From Bacillota bacterium (GTDB taxonomy: Bacteria > Bacillota > Clostridia > Peptostreptococcales > Anaerovoracaceae), in contig JAFRKJ010000071.1 in NCBI GenBank assembly GCA_017431785.1, forward strand, positions 124,001 through 188,000: a DNA stretch of 64,000 nt, in the 5' to 3' direction. Positions 15,988 through 22,957 of this stretch are shown here, piece after piece. The notes below the pieces were generated by a model, which worked only from the letters and a program-made list of their open reading frames with translations, ran no database searches and had not been told where the DNA came from. A program made the translations under genes and the position numbers. Positions within the stretch are counted from its first letter, which is position 1. Each line of letters opens with the position of its first letter.

Positions 15988-17220
15988 TTACTGTTCATTT
16001 TTGAAAAGTGCTTCGAGGCTGTCGAATGAGATTTCCTCTGCCGGCGCAGCTTCTGCAACTTTCTCTGCGCCTTCGTCGATCAGGTCATCGAATGAGATCT
16101 CATCGAGCATTGCGTCTACATCTTCAGCGGCTCCAGCTGCTTTCTCGCCGAGGTCCTCAGTTGGAAGATCATCTGCCAGAGCATCCATGCTTGCCAGCAG
16201 TTCTTCCACAGTTGCCTCATGCTCTGCTGCAGGCGCTGCTTCTGCTGCTGGTGCTTCTACCGGTGCATCGGAGAGCGCTTCTTCGATTGCTGCAACTTCA
16301 TTCTCTGCCTTCGGAGCGTCTGCGAAAAGTTCATCCTTGAAGAATGCATCTGCAAAGAGGTCTTCCGCTGGTGCTTCTGCTGCTGGTTCTGCCGGTGCTT
16401 CGACTGGCTCTTCTGCAGGGGCTTCTACCGGTTCCTCAGGAAGCTCTTCAATGACTGGCTCCTCAAATGCTAACGGCTCTTCTACAGGAGCTGCTTCAAC
16501 AGGTTCTTCCGGAAGTTCGATCTCAGCGAACTCTTCTACTTCGATGTCTGCTGTTGGTACTTCAACGGCTGTTTCGTCTTCGTCAACTTCCCAGTCTACG
16601 GAAGGTGCTATCTCTTCGGTCTGTGCCTTCAGGCTGTCCAGTCTTGCAGATGTTCTGAGAATGTCGGTTCTGATCTCAGCGAATTCGTCTTCCATCGCTG
16701 CAACCTGCTGTCTGTACTTGTTCTTTGTTGCTTCGAGTTTCTCTTTCTCAGCTTCCAGCTCAACCTTCATGGCAGCCTTCTCGGCGTCTGCAACTTCCTT
16801 GCTTGCCTTCAGATCAGCCAGGACGGAGTCTCTCTCCTTCTCGCTGTCGATGCGGAACTGTTCCATCTGCTCTTCCTGCTCCTGGATCTTTTCCTTACCG
16901 TTTCTGAGAATTTCATCGACTTCTGTCTTGGCCTGATTGATAATCTCATTGCTGCTCTTCTTCGCTTCGAGGATCAGGCTGACGTACAATTCATTGTTCT
17001 CGTCGTATTTCTGATATCTCTTAGTCAGTTCTGATATCTCAGCCTCATAGTTGTTCTCGAGCTCATCAATGTGCTCTTCGTAAAGGTTGCAAAGTTCCTG
17101 AATGCAACCGTAGACATCATCCTTGTCAAATCCACCATCAGAATCTTTCTTGATGTTCATTCCCTTCAGAAGTCCGATAACGGTCTCACGTCTTTTGTCT
17201 TTTAAAGCACTCTTATCCAT
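15988..17220 (-). CDS. DivIVA-like coiled-coil protein with long acidic Ala/Glu/Pro tail
   Basis: The first 230 residues are largely coiled coil. They include YDENNELYVSLILEAKKSSN and EIINQAKTEVDEIL, a pattern seen in DivIVA/GpsB-type proteins that mark division sites or cell poles. From about residue 205 the sequence becomes an acidic, low-complexity repeat of A, E, P, V and L, ending with recurring DLI/FDSLE segments. The N-terminal motif of DivIVA proper is not clear, so classification is tentative. It is divergent from a second Ala/Glu/Pro-rich protein at 17438, which suggests a shared role at the envelope. It has its own promoter. Confidence 0.65.
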   Translation of the reverse strand: MDKSALKDKRRETVIGLLKGMNIKKDSDGGFDKDDVYGCIQELCNLYEEHIDELENNYEAEISELTKRYQKYDENNELYVSLILEAKKSSNEIINQAKTEVDEILRNGKEKIQEQEEQMEQFRIDSEKERDSVLADLKASKEVADAEKAAMKVELEAEKEKLEATKNKYRQQVAAMEDEFAEIRTDILRTSARLDSLKAQTEEIAPSVDWEVDEDETAVEVPTADIEVEEFAEIELPEEPVEAAPVEEPLAFEEPVIEELPEEPVEAPAEEPVEAPAEPAAEAPAEDLFADAFFKDELFADAPKAENEVAAIEEALSDAPVEAPAAEAAPAAEHEATVEELLASMDALADDLPTEDLGEKAAGAAEDVDAMLDEISFDDLIDEGAEKVAEAAPAEEISFDSLEALFKNEQ

Positions 17221-17287
17221 ATTGTTTGTTCCTCTTTAAACTGCAAAATAAACTGTATAATTACAAATAATCGCATTTTGATACATT

Positions 17288-17316
17288 ATTATAACATTAC
17301 AATATGGATTTGTCTT
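17288..17316 (-). promoter_or_regulatory. Promoter of the DivIVA-like gene
   Basis: On the minus strand a perfect TATAAT (17288-17293) is preceded at exactly 17 bp by AAGACA (17311-17316), a 4/6 match to TTGACA. The AT-rich 217-bp gap also serves the divergent plus-strand gene. A TATAGA hexamer at about 17395-17400 is a weak candidate -10 for that gene. Confidence 0.6.
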
Positions 17317-17437
17317 GTAAAATTTGCATTTTTTGTTTTCTTTTGTTATCATAGCTTCGGTGCATTTTTTAGTTTTTGAAGAATTACTGACTTATTATAG
17401 ATAAAGCTCCTGACTACCAAATCAAAGCGGAGGATTT

Positions 17438-18721
17438 ATGGAGTCGATCAAATTTAATGCGAAAGGACACAGCGTCGAGTTTTCCAAACGGACGCTGACG
17501 ATAGATCACGAGGTATACTCTTATACGGGAATCAGCCAGGTCAAGCACTCCTCGGCGTACAAGGCCTTCCTGTTCCGCTACAAGGGCGAATGGGTAAAGC
17601 TGTTCTACGAGGATCCGCAGCAGGGCAAGACCATCGCGGCACTCTTTAAGAGAATCAATGCGATGAATGCCCGCCGTGCGATGCAGGCTCGCGCAACCCA
17701 GTCCATCGACACAGCTGCTATCGCAGCAGCGTTGGCTGGCGAGGATGTGACTGCGGAGAAGAAACCGGTGGTTGACGTCGCGAAGGTGGTTGAGTCTGAG
17801 AAGCCACTTGAGGCGGAGGCTGTTGTTGAGAAGCCGATTGGGGCTGTTGCTGAGAAGCCGGTTGGGGCTGTCGAGCCTAGGGCTGAGGCGGAGGCTGTTG
17901 AGCCGAAGGTTGAGGCTGAGGTTGAGAAGCCAGCTGAGGTTGTTGCTGAGAAGCCAGCTGAGGTTGAGGCGAAGGCGGAAGAAAAGCCGGCTGAGAAGCC
18001 TACCAAGAAACCGGCTAAGGAGAAAAAGCCGAAGTTCTGGTCCAGAAAAAAGAAGGCTGCGGAAGCAGAGAAAAAGCCTGCTGAGAAGCCGGTTGAGGAG
18101 CCTAAGGCTGAGGCTGAAGCAGAGAAACCTGTAGAGGTTGAGAAACCTGCTGAGCCTGCAGTGGCGGAAGCAGTCGCAGAGGAGCCAAAGGTTGAACCTG
18201 TTGCTGTAGAGGTTCCGGAAGAACCTGCAACAGTTGAGGCACCGACGATTGAGGTTCCTGAAGAGGAACTTCCTGAAGTAGCAGAACCGAAGCTCGAACT
18301 TCCTGAGGCGGAAGAAGCGGCAGCGGAAGTTGCGGCAGAGGTTGCTGAAGTCGCAGAAACTGCTGAGGCAACTGTAGAGGAAGCACCGGCAGAAGTAGCT
18401 GAAGCCGCAGAAACTGCTGAGGCAGAAAAACCGACAGAGACTGCTGTTGAGGCGGAAAAGCCGGAAGAAGCCGCTAAGGCTGAGGAACCTGCTGCTGAAA
18501 CAGCGGAGGATGCAGCGAAGGCAGAAGAAGCGGCCCTCAAGAAGAGCAGACTGAAAAAAGCTCTTACAATTTTCGCTATTATTATTGCATTATTCGTAAT
18601 TGCAGGTATAATATACTTCTTCACGATTGGCACTACCAATGACTCATCTCAGACGATCAATACTGATGAAACATACCAGTATAACGACATCGATGAGCTC
18701 ATAGAGGAGATGCAAGAATAG
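17438..18721 (+). CDS. Tail-anchored membrane protein with long Ala/Glu/Pro/Val/Lys repeat region
   Basis: Residues 1-90 form a compact domain (IKFNAKGHSVEFSKRTLTID, then YTGISQVKHSSAYKAFLFRY) that resembles a small beta-rich binding domain. I cannot name it. Residues 100-370 are low complexity, built from short EKPxE, AEAE and VAEVAE units, with a basic patch near KKPKFWSRKKKA. One transmembrane helix follows (LTIFAIIIALFVIAGIIYFF) and about 35 extracellular residues end in DIDELIEEMQE. GCGGAGG sits four bases before the ATG. It is divergent from the DivIVA-like gene and upstream of two tRNA genes with no terminator between. Confidence 0.7.
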   Translation: MESIKFNAKGHSVEFSKRTLTIDHEVYSYTGISQVKHSSAYKAFLFRYKGEWVKLFYEDPQQGKTIAALFKRINAMNARRAMQARATQSIDTAAIAAALAGEDVTAEKKPVVDVAKVVESEKPLEAEAVVEKPIGAVAEKPVGAVEPRAEAEAVEPKVEAEVEKPAEVVAEKPAEVEAKAEEKPAEKPTKKPAKEKKPKFWSRKKKAAEAEKKPAEKPVEEPKAEAEAEKPVEVEKPAEPAVAEAVAEEPKVEPVAVEVPEEPATVEAPTIEVPEEELPEVAEPKLELPEAEEAAAEVAAEVAEVAETAEATVEEAPAEVAEAAETAEAEKPTETAVEAEKPEEAAKAEEPAAETAEDAAKAEEAALKKSRLKKALTIFAIIIALFVIAGIIYFFTIGTTNDSSQTINTDETYQYNDIDELIEEMQE

Positions 18722-18753
18722 TCGTGAAGCGCAGGAGTTGATCTCCTATGCGA

Positions 18754-18829
18754 GCCACTGTAGCTCATTCGGCAGAGCAGCGCATTCGTAACGCGCAGGT
18801 GGCCGGTTCGATCCCGGCCAGTGGCTCCA
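18754..18829 (+). tRNA. tRNA-Thr (anticodon CGT)
   Basis: A full cloverleaf of 76 nt: acceptor GCCACTG/CAGTGGC, D-arm GCTC/GAGC, anticodon loop TTCGTAA, T-arm GCCGG/CCGGC. The 3' CCA is encoded. The anticodon CGT reads the threonine codon ACG. There is one A-C mismatch at the base of the anticodon loop. Confidence 0.93.
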
Positions 18830-18832
18830 TCT

Positions 18833-18908
18833 GGGGCATTGGCGCAGCTGGGAGCGCGCATGACTGGCAGTCATGAGGTCAGGGGTTCGAGCCCCCTATG
18901 CTCCACCA
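18833..18908 (+). tRNA. tRNA-Ala (anticodon GGC)
   Basis: A full cloverleaf of 76 nt with encoded CCA. The acceptor GGGGCAT/ATGCTCC includes the G3-U70 pair that marks alanine tRNAs. The anticodon loop is CTGGCAG, so the anticodon GGC reads GCC and GCU. It lies three bases after tRNA-Thr and ends in a strong terminator. Its middle part is duplicated at 11444-11476. Confidence 0.95.
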
Positions 18909-18913
18909 GAAGG

Positions 18914-18940
18914 ACCCGTTGGAATACCAACGGGTTTTTT
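18914..18940 (+). terminator. Rho-independent terminator of the tRNA transcript
   Basis: ACCCGTTGG and CCAACGGGT form a perfect 9-bp stem with an AATA loop, followed by TTTTTT. It lies six bases after the tRNA-Ala CCA end. Confidence 0.9.
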
Positions 18941-18942
18941 CT

Positions 18943-18970
18943 TTGACTGTTTGAGACGCCATGATAAAAT
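18943..18970 (+). promoter_or_regulatory. Promoter of the prolyl-tRNA deacylase gene
   Basis: TTGACT (18943-18948) and TAAAAT (18965-18970), both 5/6 matches, are separated by 16 bp. They lie about 30 bases before the start codon and directly after the tRNA terminator. Confidence 0.6.
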
Positions 18971-19000
18971 GGGTAAAAAATACAAACGAGGAAATGAAAC

Positions 19001-19540
19001 ATGGAACTGATCGTTAAACAAGGAAGGCCGGAGGATTTCGATAAGCGGCCGGAAAAAGAACAGCGCATCTATGAGTTTTTGGACGAACTGGGAATTGACT
19101 ATGTGTACCTTGATCACCAAGAGGAATTCTCAATGGGTGATGCGGCTGAGGCGGATGAGGCCATCGGCGTGGTCGGCGCGAAGAACGTATTCCTCAGGGA
19201 TAAAAAGCGCCGCAATTACTTTCTCATTCTAGTAAACGGAACGAAGAGAATCGACCTGAAGCAGATCAGTGAATTGACTGGTGTTAAAAAGCTGACTTTC
19301 TGTCATGAAGATGATCTGGATGATGTGCTCGGTCTGACGCCTGGTGCTGTAACTCCCCTTGGATTGTTGAATGATCCGGAGGGACGTGTGCAACTGATTA
19401 TCGATGAGTCCCTTCGGGACGAAGAACTCTTTGCCATGCACCCTTGCGTCAACACCGTTACCATTCGAATGTCCAATCAGGACTTTATGAACATTGTCAT
19501 TCCGGCAATGGGCCATGAGCCGATCTTTGTTGCACTTTAG
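19001..19540 (+). CDS. Prolyl-tRNA deacylase (YbaK/ProX family)
   Basis: A free-standing editing enzyme that hydrolyses tRNA-Pro mischarged with alanine or related amino acids. It is a homolog of the ProRS editing domain. Conserved blocks are NVFLRDKKRRNYFLILV, DLKQISELTGVKKLTF and the signature LGLTPGAVTPLGLLND. A later VQLIIDESLRDEELFAMHPC segment is also typical. The length of 179 fits the clostridial ProX/PrdX type, which often accompanies proline or alanine metabolism. It is monocistronic, with its own promoter and terminator, next to tRNA-Ala(GGC). Confidence 0.88.
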   Translation: MELIVKQGRPEDFDKRPEKEQRIYEFLDELGIDYVYLDHQEEFSMGDAAEADEAIGVVGAKNVFLRDKKRRNYFLILVNGTKRIDLKQISELTGVKKLTFCHEDDLDDVLGLTPGAVTPLGLLNDPEGRVQLIIDESLRDEELFAMHPCVNTVTIRMSNQDFMNIVIPAMGHEPIFVAL

Positions 19541-19567
19541 CAGAACTATTAATACTAATATTTTATA

Positions 19568-19596
19568 CAGAGAGGCTGTTGGCCTCTCTGTTTTTT
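19568..19596 (+). terminator. Rho-independent terminator after the prolyl-tRNA deacylase gene
   Basis: CAGAGAGGC and GCCTCTCTG form a perfect 9-bp stem with a TGTTG loop and end in TTTTTT. It lies 28 bases after the stop codon. Confidence 0.9.
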
Positions 19597-19622
19597 CGGG
19601 TCGCCCTCTCCTGGGCGACCCG
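19597..19622. repeat. Perfect 10-bp GC-rich hairpin
   Basis: CGGGTCGCCC and GGGCGACCCG flank the loop TCTCCT. It abuts the preceding terminator and has no T-tract, so it is a separate palindrome. It is the first of three GC-rich hairpins in a row within the 19541-20207 gap. Confidence 0.7.
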
Positions 19623-19713
19623 AGTCTGTTTCACCGCTCGCTTTCGCCTGATAGCTGGCCGCACGGCCGACAGTTACCGCCGGCGGCCAGCGGCGAGCTC
19701 GCGGGAACAGACT
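19623..19713. repeat. 91-bp imperfect palindrome (long hairpin or cruciform)
   Basis: The arms pair in four blocks: AGTCTGTT with AACAGACT, CCGC with GCGG, TCGC with GCGA, and GCTGGCCGC with GCGGCCAGC. This gives about 25 paired bases with small bulges and an internal side loop. It starts at the base after the previous hairpin. I do not recognise a known non-coding RNA. Confidence 0.65.
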
Positions 19714-19755
19714 GGAGAATATGGCTGGACTGGTGTGCGTGGCGTATGGATAACA

Positions 19756-19800
19756 TGCTGCAGGGCTGTGGACAGCAAAGCTGCCCACAGCCCTGCAGCA
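19756..19800. repeat. 45-bp near-perfect hairpin
   Basis: TGCTGCAGGGCTGTGG (19756-19771) pairs perfectly with its complement at 19785-19800. After one A-C mismatch, CAGC and GCTG close an AAA loop. The total is 20 base pairs. Flanking GGATAAC/GTTACCC can extend it. It has no T-tract. It is strikingly regular for intergenic DNA and may be a repeat element or a structured RNA. Confidence 0.7.
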
Positions 19801-19854
19801 GTTACCCACAAGCCACGTGGAAATAAAAAAGCGCCGGGTTAATGACAATCAGGT

Positions 19855-20093
19855 TTACTGATAATGAATGAATTGAAACTAAATCAGTAAGCACTTACTG
19901 AAATAGATCATTATCTTGATTGTTCAGTATGGAACACCCAACTCTTTACTGAAAAGAATATTTGTTGAGTTTATTCAGTAAGAAGAAACAACAAACAAAG
20001 AATAGAGCATATTAATCTTACTGATTTTGCATGGTTTGATTCTGTATCGGTAACAGATTACTGATAATTATAAATTGCGTCTAAAAACGGTAA
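19855..20093. repeat. Array of five 36-bp dyad units, TTACTGA-N22-TCRGTAA
   Basis: Five units start at 19855, 19895, 19946, 20018 and 20058. Each begins with TTACTGA. Each ends, starting exactly 29 bases later, with TCAGTAA, TCAGTAT, TCAGTAA, TCGGTAA or ACGGTAA respectively. The 22-base interiors differ but share a central TTG near unit position 19-23. Units 1 and 2 abut to make the palindrome TCAGTAAGCACTTACTGA (19884-19901). The array is AT-rich and lies 64-300 bp upstream of the promoter of the nuclease-like gene. It looks like a set of protein-binding sites. Type I or II CRISPR features are absent. Confidence 0.8.
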
Positions 20094-20156
20094 GAACAAT
20101 TCGAGTTGTTGTTTCTATGTTTGTTGCTTTTGCATGAAGAACTTCTATTAAATTCC

Positions 20157-20185
20157 TTGACTGGTAATTATTTCCTTTGTATGAT
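20157..20185 (+). promoter_or_regulatory. Promoter of the nuclease-like gene
   Basis: TTGACT (20157-20162) and TATGAT (20180-20185) are separated by exactly 17 bp. Each matches the consensus at five of six positions. The ribosome site AAAGGAGGG begins six bases later, so the leader is very short. Confidence 0.7.
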
Positions 20186-20207
20186 AGGGCAAAGGAGGGT
20201 TACGGGA

Positions 20208-21122
20208 ATGGATGATTCGAAAAATGTGTGGACGGCGCGGAAATCTGTCATTAATTGCTCGGGGTTGGCGCAGCTAAATTTTCTGAAGATGCTTTCGGGG
20301 TCGATTCGGGAGTTGGTTGTAGCAGAGCAGACGCAAATCGATTTGATGAAGCAGGAGCTTGCCCTTCTCAGAGAGGCAAGTCTGAATCTGCATTGCAGCG
20401 GGGAAAACAGGAATTTCTACAGTTATGATAGGTCACGCGGAAAAGCCGTTGGAATTACAGGTGATTTGGATCTGGTGTACGAGCTGGCGAGGCGAGCTTT
20501 TCTGGAGAATCGGATACGAGCGATGGAGGATAATGCGCGTCGGCTTTTAAAGGTGGTGGAGTGTTCGGAGGGTCTGGTGCATGAGCGCATGCTACAGAAA
20601 CGATTGGGCAGGTTTCAGCAGGCGGGATTGGATCTCAGCCGGATTTTGTTTACAAAGGAGCAGAACGAGTGGATTGATGCGCCTTATTCACCAAACCCGT
20701 ATTATCCGGAAAACCGGCAGTATCCGACAGACGGTGGGATGCTGATGCGATCGAAGTCTGAGACGACAATAGGAAACTCGCTGGAAGCAATTGGCTGGCC
20801 CTACCGGTATGATGATCTGGTGATGATTCGTGGCGGACATGGTGGAGAGATGCCGCATCGAAGTAGTTATTACTCGGATTTTAAGGTGCCGAATGTGATT
20901 GGCGGGATTACCGTGCATGAACATTTCGGGGCGTTTCAAATTGATCAGTACTCGGATAATGCTTTGGTACGGCTGAATGACTATAGGAATTTCAGGGTTT
21001 ATGAGCTGCCCAATCAGGCGGTGCGGCCAGAGGAATTTACCTGGTCGTTGGAGGCCGACTTGCGGGAGAAGTCGTTGATGCGGCAGATGATCCGGCGGAT
21101 GTTGCTGCCGTGCGGAGTGTGA
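20208..21122 (+). CDS. Putative PD-(D/E)XK-like protein of unknown function
   Basis: A 304-residue protein. The N-terminal 150 residues are helical (ELVVAEQTQIDLMKQELALL, then RAFLENRIRAMEDNARRLLK). The C-terminal domain carries RSKSETTIGNSLEAIGWPYR, YYSDFKVP, and VHEHFGAFQIDQY. From memory this resembles an uncharacterised clostridial family with RSKSE, YPDF and EHFG motifs, whose spacing suggests a PD-(D/E)XK nuclease core. Here P of the PDF motif is S. Nuclease activity is inference. AAAGGAGGG precedes the ATG at eight bases; upstream starts lack this. Codon use (many CGG, TTG, GGG) differs from neighbours, which hints at horizontal transfer. Confidence 0.7.
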   Translation: MDDSKNVWTARKSVINCSGLAQLNFLKMLSGSIRELVVAEQTQIDLMKQELALLREASLNLHCSGENRNFYSYDRSRGKAVGITGDLDLVYELARRAFLENRIRAMEDNARRLLKVVECSEGLVHERMLQKRLGRFQQAGLDLSRILFTKEQNEWIDAPYSPNPYYPENRQYPTDGGMLMRSKSETTIGNSLEAIGWPYRYDDLVMIRGGHGGEMPHRSSYYSDFKVPNVIGGITVHEHFGAFQIDQYSDNALVRLNDYRNFRVYELPNQAVRPEEFTWSLEADLREKSLMRQMIRRMLLPCGV

Positions 21123-21198
21123 ACAGCGAAGGTTGCCGCGCGGGGTGTGAGCGGCGGTTGCTGCTGGAGTGTGAGAGGTTGCTGCTGGAGTGAGAGAG
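21101..21198. repeat. Degenerate tandem repeat spanning the 3' end of the nuclease-like gene
   Basis: Four units begin with GTTGC at 21101, 21132, 21157 and 21178. The last two are 21 bp and nearly identical (GTTGCTGCTGGAGTG core). The first two are longer, at 31 and 25 bp, and more diverged. The first unit encodes the protein's C-terminus and stop, so the repeat probably arose by duplication of the gene end. Confidence 0.65.
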
Positions 21199-21224
21199 AG
21201 GGATAGAAGATGGGAAATAAAAGA

Positions 21225-21246
21225 GCAGCACGCCTATGCGTGCCGC
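21225..21246 (-). terminator. Terminator of the amidohydrolase operon
   Basis: On the minus strand GCGGCACGC and GCGTGCTGC pair (one wobble, ATAG loop) and are followed by TCTTTTATTT. It closes the catabolic operon 39 bases after the amidohydrolase stop. Confidence 0.75.
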
Positions 21247-21284
21247 TTATTTATTGTGTCGCTTTGAAATGTCGAGGTGATGAC

Positions 21285-22892
21285 TTATGCCTGGTAGGTG
21301 ACTTCTCCATTCATCACGGTCATGCAGACTTTGACGTTGCGGAGTTCGTATGGGTCGACTTCGTAGAGGTTCTGGTCGAGGATGATGAAGTCGGCGTATT
21401 TGCCCGGTTCGATGGTGCCGAGTTTGTCGTCCATGCGGACTTGGTAGACGGCGGTTTCGGTGAAGCCTTTGATGAGTTCGTCCATCGGCAGGCGCTCTGA
21501 TTCCGGTTGGAGGATCGGGGAATTCGGATCGCCCAGCATCTGGCGGGTGGTTGCGGTTTCGATGGAGTTGAGCGGCTGCGGGCCGTACTCATCACCAGGG
21601 AAGTCGCTGCCCAGACTCATCTTGGCGCCGCATTTGATAATGCTGTACATCGGGAACATGCGGTCTGCGCGTTTGCCGATGAGTTCATAAGCTGTCGGGT
21701 CTCCATAGTGCCATACGCCGGTGGTGTTAGCGATGACATCGTACTCGGCGAACTTCGGGATATCCTCTTCAAGCACGCACTGGGTGTGGGCGATGGTGAT
21801 GATCGTATCGTCGTAACCAGCATCGCGGATTGCCTTTGCAGCAAGCAGATTCTCGTGGACGGTGTTGTCACCAATTCCATGGAGATGTACGTCGAAACCT
21901 TCTGACGCAGCCTTCACACAGATGTTGCGCAGGTCTTCACCGTAGATCAAAGGCATGACGAGTTCGTCGTGGCCTTCGAAAGGTTCCGTCATGCTGGCGC
22001 TGCAGGCTTCGACGATACCGTCGTTGATGATTTTGAAGGTGTTGTAACGCACCATGTCGGTGTCGTATTTGTCACGCATGTGGTTGAGATACCCTTCCCA
22101 AACGTCGGCTTCTTCCAGGCAGTTGATGTGGTTACTGCCGAAGATGCGCTGCTTCATTTGGCCGCTGGCAATCATCTCATCGAGCAGTTCTTCTGCCGGC
22201 TCTTTCAGATAAGGAATGAATCCGCAGTCGTCGATGGATGTGATGCCGTAGCTTGCAAAGTCATCGAAGATCTTCAGGAGGGTCTCCTTCGCTTCTTCGA
22301 TAACGAAAGGCTGCAGGCCGAGAACGACCTGAGTGATCGGACCACTTTCGATCAGATGGCCGGTCGGATAGCCCGTCTCGTCGCGCTTGAAGAACTGGGT
22401 TCCGGGGATTGGATCCGGTGTGTTCTCGTCAATGCCGCAGGCTTTGAGCGCTGCTGTGTTTACAAAAGCTTCGTGGCCGGATGCGCCAACGAGGATGACC
22501 GGTTTGTCCGGACAGATCGCGTCGAGCATGTGCCGGTTCGGACCTTCCGTGCCGAACGAGGCTTCGGAATAACCGATGCCGAAGTACTTTTCTTTTTCCG
22601 GATGTGCTTCAATGTATGCTCTGGCGGTTTCGATCACGCCGGCGGCATCGGATTCAAAGTCGATGTTGATCTGTGACATCTGGAATGCCGAGGTGAATGG
22701 GTGCGCATGAGCGTCAGTGAACCCCGCCATGAGCATTTTACCGTCGAGGTCGACCAGGTCGTAGCCGGTGAAACGGCTCGGGTCGAACTCGTCGCCGACT
22801 TCCTCGATTTTGTTGCCGTTGATCACGACGTAATCTTTGAAGCCCTTATCTGCGCTAACTAGAACTTTTCCATTGTAATAAACTGCTTTCAT
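21285..22892 (-). CDS. Metal-dependent amidohydrolase, YtcJ/LAF-like (Amidohydro_3)
   Basis: A TIM-barrel hydrolase that probably cleaves an amide or formamide bond. The N-terminal beta-sandwich (VYYNGKVLVSADKGF) leads to the metal motif GFTDAHAHPF. Later ligands lie in VHLHGIGDNTVHENLL and TIAHTQCVLEED. The C-terminal LGSDFPGDEYGPQPL and GTIEPGKYADFIILD complete the Amidohydro_3 pattern. The 535 residues are normal. It is the last gene of a catabolic operon with a secernin-like hydrolase and an acid-sugar enzyme, 65 bp downstream of the fusion gene. The substrate cannot be read from the sequence. Confidence 0.85.
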   Translation of the reverse strand: MKAVYYNGKVLVSADKGFKDYVVINGNKIEEVGDEFDPSRFTGYDLVDLDGKMLMAGFTDAHAHPFTSAFQMSQINIDFESDAAGVIETARAYIEAHPEKEKYFGIGYSEASFGTEGPNRHMLDAICPDKPVILVGASGHEAFVNTAALKACGIDENTPDPIPGTQFFKRDETGYPTGHLIESGPITQVVLGLQPFVIEEAKETLLKIFDDFASYGITSIDDCGFIPYLKEPAEELLDEMIASGQMKQRIFGSNHINCLEEADVWEGYLNHMRDKYDTDMVRYNTFKIINDGIVEACSASMTEPFEGHDELVMPLIYGEDLRNICVKAASEGFDVHLHGIGDNTVHENLLAAKAIRDAGYDDTIITIAHTQCVLEEDIPKFAEYDVIANTTGVWHYGDPTAYELIGKRADRMFPMYSIIKCGAKMSLGSDFPGDEYGPQPLNSIETATTRQMLGDPNSPILQPESERLPMDELIKGFTETAVYQVRMDDKLGTIEPGKYADFIILDQNLYEVDPYELRNVKVCMTVMNGEVTYQA

Positions 22893-22957
22893 GATGATTC
22901 CTCTGTTGTTATGATCCTTCTATTGCTTTGATCTCTATTGCTATGATTTCTTGCTGC

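Noticed and set aside
11444-18888. Genomic island bracketed by tRNA-Ala direct repeats
   Set aside because: The interval contains cysS, mrnC, xpt and other core genes and no integrase. The repeat is better read as a local scar.
19555-19848. Open frames of about 90 residues on both strands across the GC-rich hairpins
   Set aside because: They overlap each other and the palindromes, have no ribosome site and encode arginine/alanine-rich sequence without family features.
19855-20208. Type III toxin-antitoxin repeat array before a toxin gene
   Set aside because: Type III antitoxin repeats are near-identical direct repeats with fixed period. Here only the inverted ends are kept and unit starts are 40, 51, 72 and 40 bases apart. 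The downstream protein has no ToxN features.
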